Assembly: GCF_000308855.1 (NCBI RefSeq)
Contig: NZ_BAGM01000111.1
Coordinates: 1 to 45,363 of the forward strand
Length of the DNA: 45,363 bases
Direction: 5' to 3'
Source of the DNA: Nocardia veterana NBRC 100344
GTDB taxonomy: Bacteria > Actinomycetota > Actinomycetes > Mycobacteriales > Mycobacteriaceae
A program made the translations under genes and the position numbers. The notes under the pieces are model-generated. The model saw nothing but the letters and a program-made list of their open reading frames with translations, had not been told where the DNA came from and did no database searches. This document shows, in pieces, positions 10,166-18,725 of this stretch. The stretch's first letter is position 1. The number at the start of each line of letters is the position of its first letter.

Positions 10166-11356
10166 TCACCGCTCGGCCGCGACCAGGGCGGGATAGTCGC
10201 GCAAGTCGATGTCGTTGGCGGCGTTGTCGCTGTATTTCAGCATCAGATCGAACAGGCGCGAGCCGACGAACCAGTTCCGCATCCGGATGCCGCGCGCGGT
10301 CCGCGGGGCGAGGAAGCGACCGGCATTGGACTTGCCGGCGATCTTGGCGTAGCGCTTCATGGCCTCGTCGTAACGAGCGAAGGCGACGGTGTGGTCACCG
10401 TCGGCCAGGGCCAGTTCGCCCGCGAGCACATAGGCACCGACGACCGCGAGCCCGGTGCCGAAGCCGCCCAGCGTATTTCCGTAGGCCGAATCGCCGACCA
10501 GTGCGATCCGGCCCTTGGTGTAGCCGCCCTTCATCCGTACCTGACCGAGCGAATCCAGGTAGAACGAATCGAGATCGGCCAGCTCGGCCATCATCGCCGG
10601 CACGGGCCCCACGGCTCCGGCGAAGGCCTCGGCCAGTAGACGACGCTGCGCCGCCTCGTCCCGGCGGTCGTACTCCAGCACGTCGGCGGCAAACATGTAC
10701 ATGTGGGCGGCCTTGTTGCCGCCCCGCACCGCCAGGCGGCCGGGCTCGTTGTAGGCCACCGACCGGTTGCGGCGACGCGGGCCGTTCGGATCGTGGCCCC
10801 ATCCCGCCGCACCGGCCGTGCAGTAGTAGTAGCCCAGATGCTTCACGAACTCGCTCTCGGGTCCGAGGGTGAGCGCCCGCACCCGGGAGTGGATGCCGTC
10901 GCATCCGACCACCAGATCGAAGGTGCGCGCGGGTGCGCGCTCGAATTCGACCTGCACGCCCGCATCGGTTTCCCGCAGCGCGGTGATCGAATTGCCGAAC
11001 AGGTACTCACACCCCTCGGCAGTGCGCTCGTAGAGGATTTCCGCCAGATCGCCGCGCAGGATCTCGACATCGCCGCCGGTGAATTCCCCTGAGATGACGG
11101 CCGATTCGCGGCCCTCGGCGTCCTCGAGGACCATATCGGTCTTGCCCGTCTGCCGCCGATGGATCTCGTCCCAGATCCCCATCCGTTCGAGCACAGTGCG
11201 GTGGGTCGCCCCCTTGAAGTCCACGGCCTGGCCACCGGGCCGCAATTCCGGCGCGCGCTCGACCACCGTGACGGCGAACCCGTAGCGCTGCAGCCAGTAG
11301 GCCAGTGCCGGTCCGGCGATGCTGGCACCGGAGATGAGGACGGATGTGGTGCGCAT
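10166..11356 (-). CDS. FAD-dependent monooxygenase (PHBH/TetX-type aromatic hydroxylase family)
   Basis: A 396-residue flavoprotein. It has an N-terminal dinucleotide fold (LISGASIAGPALAYWL), the DG motif GCDGIHSRVR near residue 155 and the second FAD motif LVGDSAYGNTLGGFGTGLAV near residue 290. Such enzymes hydroxylate aromatic or polyketide substrates using NAD(P)H; TetX-like members inactivate tetracyclines or rifamycins. A GAGGG site precedes the ATG. It is divergent from a TetR regulator whose upstream region carries a nested operator, so the pair looks like a substrate-induced detoxification or catabolic unit. The real substrate is unknown. Confidence 0.9.
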   Translation of the reverse strand: MRTTSVLISGASIAGPALAYWLQRYGFAVTVVERAPELRPGGQAVDFKGATHRTVLERMGIWDEIHRRQTGKTDMVLEDAEGRESAVISGEFTGGDVEILRGDLAEILYERTAEGCEYLFGNSITALRETDAGVQVEFERAPARTFDLVVGCDGIHSRVRALTLGPESEFVKHLGYYYCTAGAAGWGHDPNGPRRRNRSVAYNEPGRLAVRGGNKAAHMYMFAADVLEYDRRDEAAQRRLLAEAFAGAVGPVPAMMAELADLDSFYLDSLGQVRMKGGYTKGRIALVGDSAYGNTLGGFGTGLAVVGAYVLAGELALADGDHTVAFARYDEAMKRYAKIAGKSNAGRFLAPRTARGIRMRNWFVGSRLFDLMLKYSDNAANDIDLRDYPALVAAER

Positions 11357-11373
11357 GGCGACCCTCGTTTCTT

Positions 11374-11417
11374 AACTGCGTCTGATGGACGCTAATTAGC
11401 GTATGATGGACGCAGTT
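11374..11417. promoter_or_regulatory. Nested operator between FAD monooxygenase and TetR regulator
   Basis: Outer arms AACTGCGTC (11374-11382) and GACGCAGTT (11409-11417) are perfect inverted repeats. A 14-bp perfect palindrome ACGCTAATTAGCGT (11389-11402) lies at the centre. TGATGGACGC is also repeated directly at 11383-11392 and 11404-11413, 21 bp apart. This sits between the two divergent starts and is the likely TetR site. Confidence 0.75.
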
Positions 11418-11451
11418 TCTCGTCAAGCCGGAATTCGGAGAGGATGTCGTC

Positions 11452-12183
11452 ATGACCGCACCGACCGCTCTGGAACTGCTGTGGGGCGCCACTGCGCGCC
11501 CACGTCGCGGCCCGAAACCGTCTCTGTCCCTCGAACGCATCGTCGGCGAGGCGATCGCACTGGCGGATTCCGATGGTCTGGCCGCCGTCTCGATGCAGCG
11601 GCTGGCCGAGCGGCTGGGGTGCGCGAAGATGGCTCTGTACCGCTACGTGCCCGGAAAGACCGAGCTCACCGCGTTGATGCTCGATTACGGCATGGGCAGC
11701 CCGCCGGACCCGACGGCCACCGAGGACGGCGCCGCCGGCGGTCCGGATGCCGAACCGTGGCGCGAGCCGCTGCGGCAGTGGGCCCACGCCCTGTACGAGC
11801 GCTATCGCGCGCACCCCTGGACCATCGAGCTCACCCCCGGCGCGCGCCCGATGGGCCCGAACGAATTGGGCTGGACGGAGGCCGCGCTCGCGCCGCTGGC
11901 CGGTACCGGACTGCGCGGCGCCGAACGCCTCGACACCGTGGTGCTGCTGAACGGCCACGTCCGCAGCCTGGTGCAGCAGACCACCGGCGCCGGGCCGGAA
12001 CAGGCCGAAAGCGAGATGGCTCGCCAGGTCGGCGAGGTCCTGACCACCCACGCCGACCGTTTCCCCGAGGTCGCCGCCGCCTTCGCCGACACCGCCGACG
12101 ACGACCGCAACGCCGCCTTGAGCTACGGCATCGAACGCATCCTCGACGGGGTCGCCGCACTGATCGCGCGGCGACAGGCCTGA
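11452..12183 (+). CDS. TetR/AcrR-family repressor with TetR_C-type ligand domain
   Basis: A 243-residue protein. The N-terminal DNA-binding domain is clear (SLERIVGEAIALADSDGLAA, then VSMQRLAERLGCAKMALYRY). The long C-terminal domain, including a REPLRQWAHALYERYRAHPW segment, resembles the tetracycline-repressor C-terminal family. The ATG at 11452 has GGAGAGGATG upstream. It is transcribed away from the FAD monooxygenase and most likely represses both genes from the nested operator between them. Confidence 0.93.
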   Translation: MTAPTALELLWGATARPRRGPKPSLSLERIVGEAIALADSDGLAAVSMQRLAERLGCAKMALYRYVPGKTELTALMLDYGMGSPPDPTATEDGAAGGPDAEPWREPLRQWAHALYERYRAHPWTIELTPGARPMGPNELGWTEAALAPLAGTGLRGAERLDTVVLLNGHVRSLVQQTTGAGPEQAESEMARQVGEVLTTHADRFPEVAAAFADTADDDRNAALSYGIERILDGVAALIARRQA

Positions 12184-12196
12184 CTCGTTCCGCCGG

Positions 12197-12529
12197 CTAT
12201 CGAGGCCGGTCGAACACGATACTCACTCCTGAAAAGAGCGCGGCCAACGAAATCCCGAGGCATAAGCATGCGACCACCGCGGTAGGCATCGGCGAGGGGT
12301 GACCTGGGTCCCTGGCGTACCGGTTGCGGCGCAGCCGTAGCCCCGCCATCGTCGTGGCAACGACACCGACCAGGGCCGCAATCGATGCGGCCGGAAACTC
12401 GCCGTGTTCGCCGTGCAGTTTCAACACGGCGAAGGCGACGCCGACGGCGGTCAGACCGGTGCGCCGCCAAGCCAGGATTGTGCGTTCCGGTTGGAGACCG
12501 GGGTCGCGGGGTGCGTTCGCGCACGTCAT
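12197..12529 (-). CDS. DUF202 small membrane protein (first of two, downstream)
   Basis: A 110-residue protein with the DUF202 signature near the N-terminus (DPGLQPERTILAWRRTGLT) and three predicted membrane helices: TAVGVAFAVLKL, AASIAALVGVVATTMAGL and AVVACLCLGISLAALFSG. The function of the family is unknown. Its ATG overlaps the stop of the other DUF202 gene (ATGA), so the pair is translationally coupled and could form a heteromeric membrane complex. It ends the six-gene minus-strand run and is convergent with the TetR gene. Confidence 0.85.
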   Translation of the reverse strand: MTCANAPRDPGLQPERTILAWRRTGLTAVGVAFAVLKLHGEHGEFPAASIAALVGVVATTMAGLRLRRNRYARDPGHPSPMPTAVVACLCLGISLAALFSGVSIVFDRPR

Positions 12530-12855
12530 CCCACACCTGCCACCGCGCAGATCAGCGCCGCCGCTACGACTCCGCCGACAAGTATCGACGTCAACGGGGT
12601 TCTCGGCAGCGGCGCGTCGTGTCGCATGGCACGCTGGACACAGCGCCACCGCAGCAACGCACCGACGGCGATCACCGCGGCCAGCGTGATACAGGTCAGA
12701 GCCAGCGCGCGCCGGGCCGACTCGGAAAACTCGGGAGCCAACAACTGCCCGACGGCGACGCCGCCTGCGAGCAAGGCCAATGCCGTCCGCACCCACGCCA
12801 GCAGGGTCCGCTCGTTGGCGAGGGTGAAGCGATAGTCGGGTTCCCGATCGGTCAC
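12526..12855 (-). CDS. DUF202 (YidH-like) small membrane protein (second, upstream)
   Basis: A 109-residue protein starting at GTG 12855. The N-terminal DUF202 signature is DYRFTLANERTLLAWVRTALALLAGGVAVG, here shown in two pieces: FTLANERTLLAWVRTALAL and LAGGVAVG. Three membrane helices follow. The start codon overlaps the LysR stop (GTGA) and the stop overlaps the next DUF202 gene. Paired DUF202 proteins are common in actinobacteria, but being locked by overlap to a LysR gene is unusual. The function is unknown. Confidence 0.87.
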   Translation of the reverse strand: MTDREPDYRFTLANERTLLAWVRTALALLAGGVAVGQLLAPEFSESARRALALTCITLAAVIAVGALLRWRCVQRAMRHDAPLPRTPLTSILVGGVVAAALICAVAGVG

Positions 12856-13871
12856 ATTCTCACTCCGTCTTCGCCGAAGATCGTCGCTGGTGCGGTCCGC
12901 CGACGGTGGTCGTGGAGTTCGTCGTCTGCCTGCATCGCCGCCTCCAGCAGCGACGCGCCTTCCTTGCGTAGTGCTGCAATGCGGCTGTTCCACCGGTCGA
13001 GCGTCGCTTTGGTCTCGATGACGAAGCTCTGCGCGGCCGGCCCCAGAGCTTCGGGGCGGTGGATGATTCCGAAGGGGGTGCGCAGTTCGGGCCGTGTTTC
13101 CACCACCACCGCCCCCGAACGCGCCGCGCCGGTGGCCATACGCAACGGCAGAAAAGCGCCGCCGATCCCGTCCAGCACCAAGGTCAGCTGCGCGTGACGG
13201 TTCGGAACCTGGGCCACGATCCGCGGAACCGCGGTCTCTCGGCGCAGTGTGGTCGTCACGATGTTGTTCTCCCGCTGTGCCGAGCTGCTGGCGATGAGGG
13301 CGACATCGTCGAGTCGGGTGAGGGAGAACGACTCGCTCGGATCGATGTCGGTGCCCGGCGGAAGCACGAGGAGTAGCCGTTGTTCGGCGAGCTCGACTGC
13401 CTTCAGGCCCGCCAGTGGCACGGGAAAGGTGGTGAAGCCCAATTCGCAATTGCCGCTCGCCACTTCTTCGCACAATTGCGCGGCGTCGGTGAATTCGAGT
13501 AGGTCCAATCGGATGCCCGGATGCATGCGCGTGAACGACCAACTCCACGCCGCGACCGCTTCGCTCGACATCTCGGGCATCGTCCCTACGGTGATCGCAC
13601 CCACCTGGAGATCTCGTGCCGCGCGCATGATGTCACGCGCCGCGAGCACGTCGGCGAGAACGGTCCGCGCCGGTTCGACCAGCAGCTGCCCGGCGGGACT
13701 GAGAACGAGATTGCGTCCGGTGCGATGGAACAACGGCACGCCCAGTTCACGCTCGAGCTGGCGGATACTCTGCGACAAAGACGCCTGTGCGATGTGCAGG
13801 TGCTGTGCCGCCCGATTGACTCCCTGCTGCTCCACCACTGCGAGAAAGTACTCGAGCTGCCGAAATTCCAT
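12852..13871 (-). CDS. LysR-type transcriptional regulator
   Basis: A 339-residue regulator with the family's N-terminal winged helix (MEFRQLEYFLAVVEQQGV, then LHIAQASLSQSIRQLERELG and FHRTGRNLVLSPAG) and a C-terminal periplasmic-binding-like effector domain (about residues 90-295). It starts 15 nt after the acyl-CoA dehydrogenase stop and its stop overlaps the DUF202 gene, so it lies inside the operon rather than divergent from it, which is atypical for this family. It is the best candidate regulator of the catabolic genes and of the shared upstream elements at 17740 and 18676 (inference). Confidence 0.93.
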   Translation of the reverse strand: MEFRQLEYFLAVVEQQGVNRAAQHLHIAQASLSQSIRQLERELGVPLFHRTGRNLVLSPAGQLLVEPARTVLADVLAARDIMRAARDLQVGAITVGTMPEMSSEAVAAWSWSFTRMHPGIRLDLLEFTDAAQLCEEVASGNCELGFTTFPVPLAGLKAVELAEQRLLLVLPPGTDIDPSESFSLTRLDDVALIASSSAQRENNIVTTTLRRETAVPRIVAQVPNRHAQLTLVLDGIGGAFLPLRMATGAARSGAVVVETRPELRTPFGIIHRPEALGPAAQSFVIETKATLDRWNSRIAALRKEGASLLEAAMQADDELHDHRRRTAPATIFGEDGVRM

Positions 13872-13886
13872 ACTCGCTCCTGCCTG

Positions 13887-15098
13887 CTAAGCAGACTTCC
13901 GTCGGGTGACCCGGAAGCTGTCGGGCAGCGTGCCGTCCATCCCGACCTGTTTGATCATCGCCTTCGCAAGATTTCGTTCATGGACCGGCGAGGATCCCTC
14001 ATAAATCCGCAGTGCCCGCACGTCACGCCACATCCGTGGCACGGGATGCGGCCCGACGATACCGGCACCACCGAGCAATTGGACACAGCGGTCCGCGACT
14101 CGGCTCGCCATCTCCGAGCAATACAACTTGGCCGCCGCGATCCGGTGGCGGGGAATATCGCCGGCATCGAAAGCCTGCGCACAGTCGAGCGTCATCGACC
14201 GCCCGGCCTCCAATTCGGCGAAACTCCGCCCGAGCTCGGCTTGCACCGCACCCAATTCCGACAACGGGCCACCGAACTGATGGCGCCGGTCGAGATAGGC
14301 GGTGGTCTCCTCGAGCATCCGGGTAGCTTGACCGACACATGTCGCCGCGACATGGAGGCGGGCGTGGTTGATACCGCGCAGCGCTTGCGTGAGGCCACGG
14401 CCCTCGATGCCACCGAGCAGATTGCCTGCGGGTACTCGTGTGTTCCGGAAGAAGATCTCGCCCACCGGGGCCTCGGCGTGCCCGTTCATCATCTCCGGTA
14501 GCGCTGTGCTTATGCCTGGCGATTGCGCGTCGACGATGAATGCGGAAATACCTTCGGCTCCCGGCTCGTTCGGGTCGGTTCGAGCGAAGACGAGAAACGC
14601 GTCGGCCCAAGCCGCGTTCGTGATGTAGCGTTTCTCGCCCTCGATCACATAGTTCTCACCCTGGCGCGTGGCAGTGGTAGCGAGATGCGCGGCGTCGGAC
14701 CCGGCTTCCGCCTCGGTCAGCGCGAAGGCGGTGACGAGCTCACCGGCGGCCATCGCCGGTAACAGACGTCGCCGTTGATCCTCGGTGCCGTGGTCGAGAA
14801 TCGCCTGCGAGCACAGCCCGATCACGGTCGAGAAGCGTGAACGGTAAACGCAGGAGGCGCGGGTGAATTCGAACGTCAGCCGCACCTGCTGACTCATCGA
14901 CCATTCCAGGCCGCCGTAGCGACGCGGAATCGAAACTGCGAACAACCCCAGCCGCGCCATCCGCTCCACAATGTGCTGCGGCACAGCACCGTCGGCAACC
15001 ATTTCCGGTTCCGAGGGGATGAGTTCGGTATCGGTGAATTCGGCTATCCGTTGCAGGTACTCTTCGAAACCGAGGCCCTCGACAGCGGGATCGATCAT
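13887..15098 (-). CDS. Acyl-CoA dehydrogenase
   Basis: A 403-residue FAD flavoenzyme that oxidises an acyl-CoA at C2-C3. The family blocks are FALTEAEAGSDAAHLATTA (FAD/substrate), a YITNAAWAD segment and the C-terminal RALRIYEGSSPVHERNLAKA, where E367 is in the position of the catalytic base. It lacks the TYEGTHDIH segment I associate with glutaryl-CoA dehydrogenase, so a decarboxylating role is not supported. Its ATG overlaps the CoA-transferase stop; the two presumably act in sequence on one imported acid. Confidence 0.93.
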   Translation of the reverse strand: MIDPAVEGLGFEEYLQRIAEFTDTELIPSEPEMVADGAVPQHIVERMARLGLFAVSIPRRYGGLEWSMSQQVRLTFEFTRASCVYRSRFSTVIGLCSQAILDHGTEDQRRRLLPAMAAGELVTAFALTEAEAGSDAAHLATTATRQGENYVIEGEKRYITNAAWADAFLVFARTDPNEPGAEGISAFIVDAQSPGISTALPEMMNGHAEAPVGEIFFRNTRVPAGNLLGGIEGRGLTQALRGINHARLHVAATCVGQATRMLEETTAYLDRRHQFGGPLSELGAVQAELGRSFAELEAGRSMTLDCAQAFDAGDIPRHRIAAAKLYCSEMASRVADRCVQLLGGAGIVGPHPVPRMWRDVRALRIYEGSSPVHERNLAKAMIKQVGMDGTLPDSFRVTRRKSA

Positions 15099-16315
15099 GC
15101 GTAGCGCCTTTCCATTGGTCGATGGTCGAGAGCGGAGATCACCCCGGCCTCGACCAGTACGGTGATGTCTTCGTCGGAATAGCCGACCTCGCGCAAAATC
15201 CGAGCACTGTCCTCACCCACGGCGGGGGCGGGGCGCGAAACGGTCCGCCGGCGGCCGTCGATCGTGAAAGGGCAACCGGGGAAGGTTATTTCGCCCCCGT
15301 CTCGCCCGGCGACCGATACCAGCACCCCGGCCGCCGATACATCGGGGTCCACGGCGACCTCGTCGAAAGCACGGACGGCGCCGCACACGATGCCCGCCGA
15401 CTGCAGAAGTTTCGTCGCCTGCTCGCGAGTCATTCCGGCGAAGGCGTCGTTGAGCGCCGCAAGCAACTCCCCGCGATTGCGCACCCGGGCCGGGTTGTCG
15501 GCGAAGCGCGGGTCCTCGATCATGTCCGGCCGGTCTATGAGGGTGCACAGTGCTGCCCATTTGTCATCGGTATACGCCGACAGGACCACGGCGCCATCGG
15601 CAACTTCGAGAAGGTCCGCGGCCGGTGCCGCATTCGCCTGCCCATTGCCTTTGCGGCGCAGCGGAATTCCGGTGAGCTGGTATTCGCCCCAGGTCGCGGC
15701 CTGCATCGACAATACGGCTTCCATCAGCGAGGTCTCCACCTGCGCACCGCGCCCGGTACTGTGCCGCTCGTACAGTGCGGCCAAGATTCCCATGGCCAGC
15801 GCGTTGGCGGCCGAAACATCGGCAACCGCGAAACCGACTCGCTGCGGGCTACCGTCCGCGGGCCCGGTCGTGTGCATCAACCCGAACTCGGCTTGCGCCG
15901 CGATGTCGAGGCCCGGCCGGCGCCGAGAAGGGCCTCTGGTGCCGAATCCGGTGATGCCGGCATAGATCAGACGGGGGTATTGCGCCCGTAGGCTCTCGGC
16001 GCCGAGCCCCATTCGTTCGGCGGAGTCGGCGCGGAAGTTCTGAATCAGGACGTCGGCCCGTTCGAGCAGTGCGTGTAGAACACCCTTGCCCTCCGGCCGA
16101 GCCAAGTCGATTGCGAGACTTCGCTTGTCGCGGTTGTAGGCCTGCACCATCGCTCGACCGAATGTGCCCACGCCGCGTGCCTGGTCACCCCGGAGACTCT
16201 CCACCTTCACAACGTCGGCACCCAGATCCGCCAGCGTTTGCCCCGCGCTCGGGCCGGCGATGTACTGGCCGAAGTCCAGCACCCGTATTCCGTGCAGAGG
16301 TCCGCGTGTGGACAT
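15095..16315 (-). CDS. CaiB/BaiF-family (class III) CoA-transferase
   Basis: A 406-residue enzyme that moves CoA from a donor acyl-CoA to a free acid. The N-terminus (LHGIRVLDFGQYIAGPSAGQ) is diagnostic and D137 in RRPGLDIAAQAEFG is at the catalytic Asp position. The rest (DVSAANALAMGILAALYERH, GRGAQVETSLMEA) fits the family. The start is ATG 16315, sharing one base with the MFS stop; its stop overlaps the acyl-CoA dehydrogenase start. With a transporter upstream and a dehydrogenase downstream, it probably activates an imported carboxylic acid. Which acid is unknown. Confidence 0.94.
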   Translation of the reverse strand: MSTRGPLHGIRVLDFGQYIAGPSAGQTLADLGADVVKVESLRGDQARGVGTFGRAMVQAYNRDKRSLAIDLARPEGKGVLHALLERADVLIQNFRADSAERMGLGAESLRAQYPRLIYAGITGFGTRGPSRRRPGLDIAAQAEFGLMHTTGPADGSPQRVGFAVADVSAANALAMGILAALYERHSTGRGAQVETSLMEAVLSMQAATWGEYQLTGIPLRRKGNGQANAAPAADLLEVADGAVVLSAYTDDKWAALCTLIDRPDMIEDPRFADNPARVRNRGELLAALNDAFAGMTREQATKLLQSAGIVCGAVRAFDEVAVDPDVSAAGVLVSVAGRDGGEITFPGCPFTIDGRRRTVSRPAPAVGEDSARILREVGYSDEDITVLVEAGVISALDHRPMERRYA

Positions 16316-17673
16316 CAATTCTCCTTCCGAACTGCGACTGCGGCACTGAGTCGTTCGAGATCGGCGCGCGCCTTTTCGGGGTTCAACATCAACGCTCCGA
16401 GTACGCCCAGTACGCAGACGGCGATACCGACGGTCAGAAATCCCGTGGCGTATCCCTGGGCCGGGTCCGGCGCAGGGTCGACGAGGAGTCCGAGACCGTA
16501 CGGTGCGACAATTCCGGCCACGCTGTACGCGGCGATGATGCAGCCGAAGAACGCCACTCGCTGCCGGGCGGGCAGGAAATCGGCTGCGCCCGCGAAGGCC
16601 ACCGAGAAGGCGACGCTGTTCACCGAGAAGGCCACGGTCACCAGAATCAGTTGCATAATTCCTGCACCGGTCTGGGTGAACGCGATCATCGCCACCCCGC
16701 CGCCGAGTAGGTAGAGGCCGGTCAGGGCACCGCGTGCGAGTCTGGCGCTGTAACCGATGCGCAGGAGCCGACCGGACAGCAATCCCGCGGACAACAGCAC
16801 GACCACAGCCGCCGCATAAGGGATCGAGGACAGCGCGCCCACGACGCGCTCGGAGTACCCGAGGCCGTCGTGCAGATAAGCGGGCAGCCAGGAAACCTTC
16901 AGCGAGGAAATCATGTAACCGGCAAATGACATGAGGACGAGTCCCCAGAAACTGCGCAACATCAGTAGCCGATAGAACGGCACGACGATATGACCATTCG
17001 GATCGAGATCGCCGGAGCCCACGGTCGTCCGGGTGCCGGGATGGGCCGAGTTCCGGAAGGGCATTCGGTCCGTGAACCGGACCCAGGCCAAGATCCAGAG
17101 CCCACCGACGACAACCAGAACGAAGAAGGCGGTGTGCCACGACCACGTGAGGATCACCCATGTCAGAGTGGGTGCGGCCACCAAGGGACCGATCGAGGAC
17201 CCCGAATTGACCAGCGCCCCGGCGAAGGCCCGCCGTTCCGGCGGGAATCTGTCGGCGACAACGGACTGACAAAACGCGTGCGCGGGGCCCTCGAAAAAGC
17301 CCAGTAGCATCCGCGAGACCAGCAACACGCCGAAGGTCGTGGGCACGGTCAGCGGCAACATGGTGAACACCCACGCCGACATCAGCAACACCCCGCCCCA
17401 GACGTAGGTGATCTTGCGGAGGACGATCGCCAATGCCACGGCCCCCAGGGCGAACAGCCAGAAGAAGGCGCTGCTGAGCAGCCCGTACTGGCTTGCCGAG
17501 AGGTGCAGATCGTGACGGATGTGGGTGGCGGCCAGCCCGATCAGGGCCTTGTCCGCGAAATTCAGGGTGAAGAAGAGGAACAGGAACAGCACGAGAATCC
17601 AGGCTTTGGCGGGGATCTGTGGTTTCTTGTCCGCTCTCGAATTGACATCGGCCAGTTGAGCGGAAGTCGTCAT
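16315..17673 (-). CDS. MFS transporter, anion:cation symporter-like (carboxylate uptake)
   Basis: A 452-residue transporter with 12 predicted helices. It begins AWILVLFLFLFFTLNFADKA, where the NFADKA stretch resembles ACS-family permeases for organic anions such as phthalate, tartrate or hexuronates. The start at ATG 17673 is set by GAGGAGA 6-8 nt upstream; a longer frame from 17727 has no such site. It is the first gene of the six-gene run and carries the shared 50-bp element 67 bp upstream. Likely role: uptake of the acid that the next two enzymes activate and oxidise (inference). Confidence 0.9.
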   Translation of the reverse strand: MTTSAQLADVNSRADKKPQIPAKAWILVLFLFLFFTLNFADKALIGLAATHIRHDLHLSASQYGLLSSAFFWLFALGAVALAIVLRKITYVWGGVLLMSAWVFTMLPLTVPTTFGVLLVSRMLLGFFEGPAHAFCQSVVADRFPPERRAFAGALVNSGSSIGPLVAAPTLTWVILTWSWHTAFFVLVVVGGLWILAWVRFTDRMPFRNSAHPGTRTTVGSGDLDPNGHIVVPFYRLLMLRSFWGLVLMSFAGYMISSLKVSWLPAYLHDGLGYSERVVGALSSIPYAAAVVVLLSAGLLSGRLLRIGYSARLARGALTGLYLLGGGVAMIAFTQTGAGIMQLILVTVAFSVNSVAFSVAFAGAADFLPARQRVAFFGCIIAAYSVAGIVAPYGLGLLVDPAPDPAQGYATGFLTVGIAVCVLGVLGALMLNPEKARADLERLSAAVAVRKEN

Positions 17674-17739
17674 ATCTTTTCTCCTCAGTGCTGCCATCCG
17701 GATGCTGGGTGGCGCACTGGCTGCCAAATCCGAACCTGC

Positions 17740-17789
17740 TTCAGATCACACCAGGACGTGGTCGTGATCAATAGCCGAAACACGGTCGG
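17740..17789 (-). promoter_or_regulatory. Shared upstream element, copy A (MFS/CoA-transferase operon)
   Basis: Plus-strand layout: TTCAGATCACACCA, 11 nt, TGATCAAT, 10 nt, CGGTCGG. The same three blocks with the same two spacings occur at 18676-18725. Read on the minus strand, TTGATC and TGATCT are 17 bp apart, so it could be a promoter, an activator site or both. Confidence 0.65.
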
Positions 17790-17884
17790 ACAATTCGGTT
17801 CTACCTATCGGTTCACATCGGTAACGGCTCGCGATCCACCGGACCCTCGGCCACCGACGCGGAGGCGAAGCCCGCCTGTCGTCG

Positions 17885-18580
17885 TCATTTCTTCGGAAAC
17901 GGCGCGTTTATGGTGGTGAAATACTGAATGACGGCCGCGGCGGCGATGGGGGCGCCGACGAATATGGAGCCGGCGAGGACGCCCAAGGGGGCGAGGGCAG
18001 CCGCACCGATCAAGCATCCGGCGAGCGGCCCGGCGCCGAACAGGGTGGCCAGCGGCCCGGTAACGATCCCGCCGGTCACTCCGCCGAGCAGGCAGCCGAG
18101 CACACCGGCCGCCAGCGCGCCCGCCATCGCCCCGAAACTGGCTCCCATCGTGATGGTGGTCGTCAGCCGGCTCCAAGCGGCGGCTTCTCGGTCGTAGGGC
18201 GTTTTCCACGGTGCTTGGTCCTCGAAAGGCAACGCGGCGGGTTTGTAATGGGCCCGCGCGGGGTCGAGCACCGGCGTCAGTGTGGCCGTCCTTCCGTCGA
18301 TACGGGCCTCGACAGGGAAGGCGATGTCGTCGACATCGACCTCGAGTGGGATACCGGCAAGGAGCTCACCGTTCGCTCCCATGATTCGAAACCGGCCATG
18401 CTCGGCCGACATGCTCCCACTGTCGAGGGAGATAACCGCGGAGTCGCCGCGGCGATAGGCGGTGTAATGCACCGAAGAGACATCGGAGACCCCGACGCCG
18501 GGGTCGGCGACCGCCGGACCCGACACGAGTACCGTGCCCGCGACAAGGGCAGCTGAGGATACAACGCTGGACAATTTCAT
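17885..18580 (-). CDS. Secreted DUF8020-like protein with C-terminal Gly/Ala-rich hydrophobic region
   Basis: A 231-residue protein. Residues 1-27 are a signal peptide ending VSGPAVA before DPGVG. A beta-rich region follows (SVHYTAYRRGDSAVISLDSG, then FPVEARIDGRTATLTPVLD) that resembles the DUF8020 proteins common in Nocardia. The last third is strongly hydrophobic and Gly/Ala-rich (about residues 135-220), possibly membrane-inserting. The start has AAGGAAATC upstream; longer frames lack a signal peptide. It shares a 50-bp upstream element with the neighbouring catabolic operon. No function is known; the family name is from memory. Confidence 0.7.
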   Translation of the reverse strand: MKLSSVVSSAALVAGTVLVSGPAVADPGVGVSDVSSVHYTAYRRGDSAVISLDSGSMSAEHGRFRIMGANGELLAGIPLEVDVDDIAFPVEARIDGRTATLTPVLDPARAHYKPAALPFEDQAPWKTPYDREAAAWSRLTTTITMGASFGAMAGALAAGVLGCLLGGVTGGIVTGPLATLFGAGPLAGCLIGAAALAPLGVLAGSIFVGAPIAAAAVIQYFTTINAPFPKK

Positions 18581-18675
18581 GTGTGATTTCCTTTCGGCGC
18601 GCAATTGCCGTATCGGTCTCTCGCAGGCCGGCATCGGTAGTGCAGATGCTGCGGCCGCCGGATGCGCTGCCATGG

Positions 18676-18725
18676 TTCAGATCACACCAAGCGTCCGAGC
18701 TGATCAATGAACAAAATCCGGTCAG
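18676..18725 (-). promoter_or_regulatory. Shared upstream element, copy B (secreted protein gene)
   Basis: TTCAGATCACACCA, 11 nt, TGATCAAT, 10 nt, CGGTCAGG: the same blocks and spacings as copy A at 17740-17789, while the spacers differ in sequence. It lies 96 bp upstream of the secreted protein's ATG. Confidence 0.65.
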
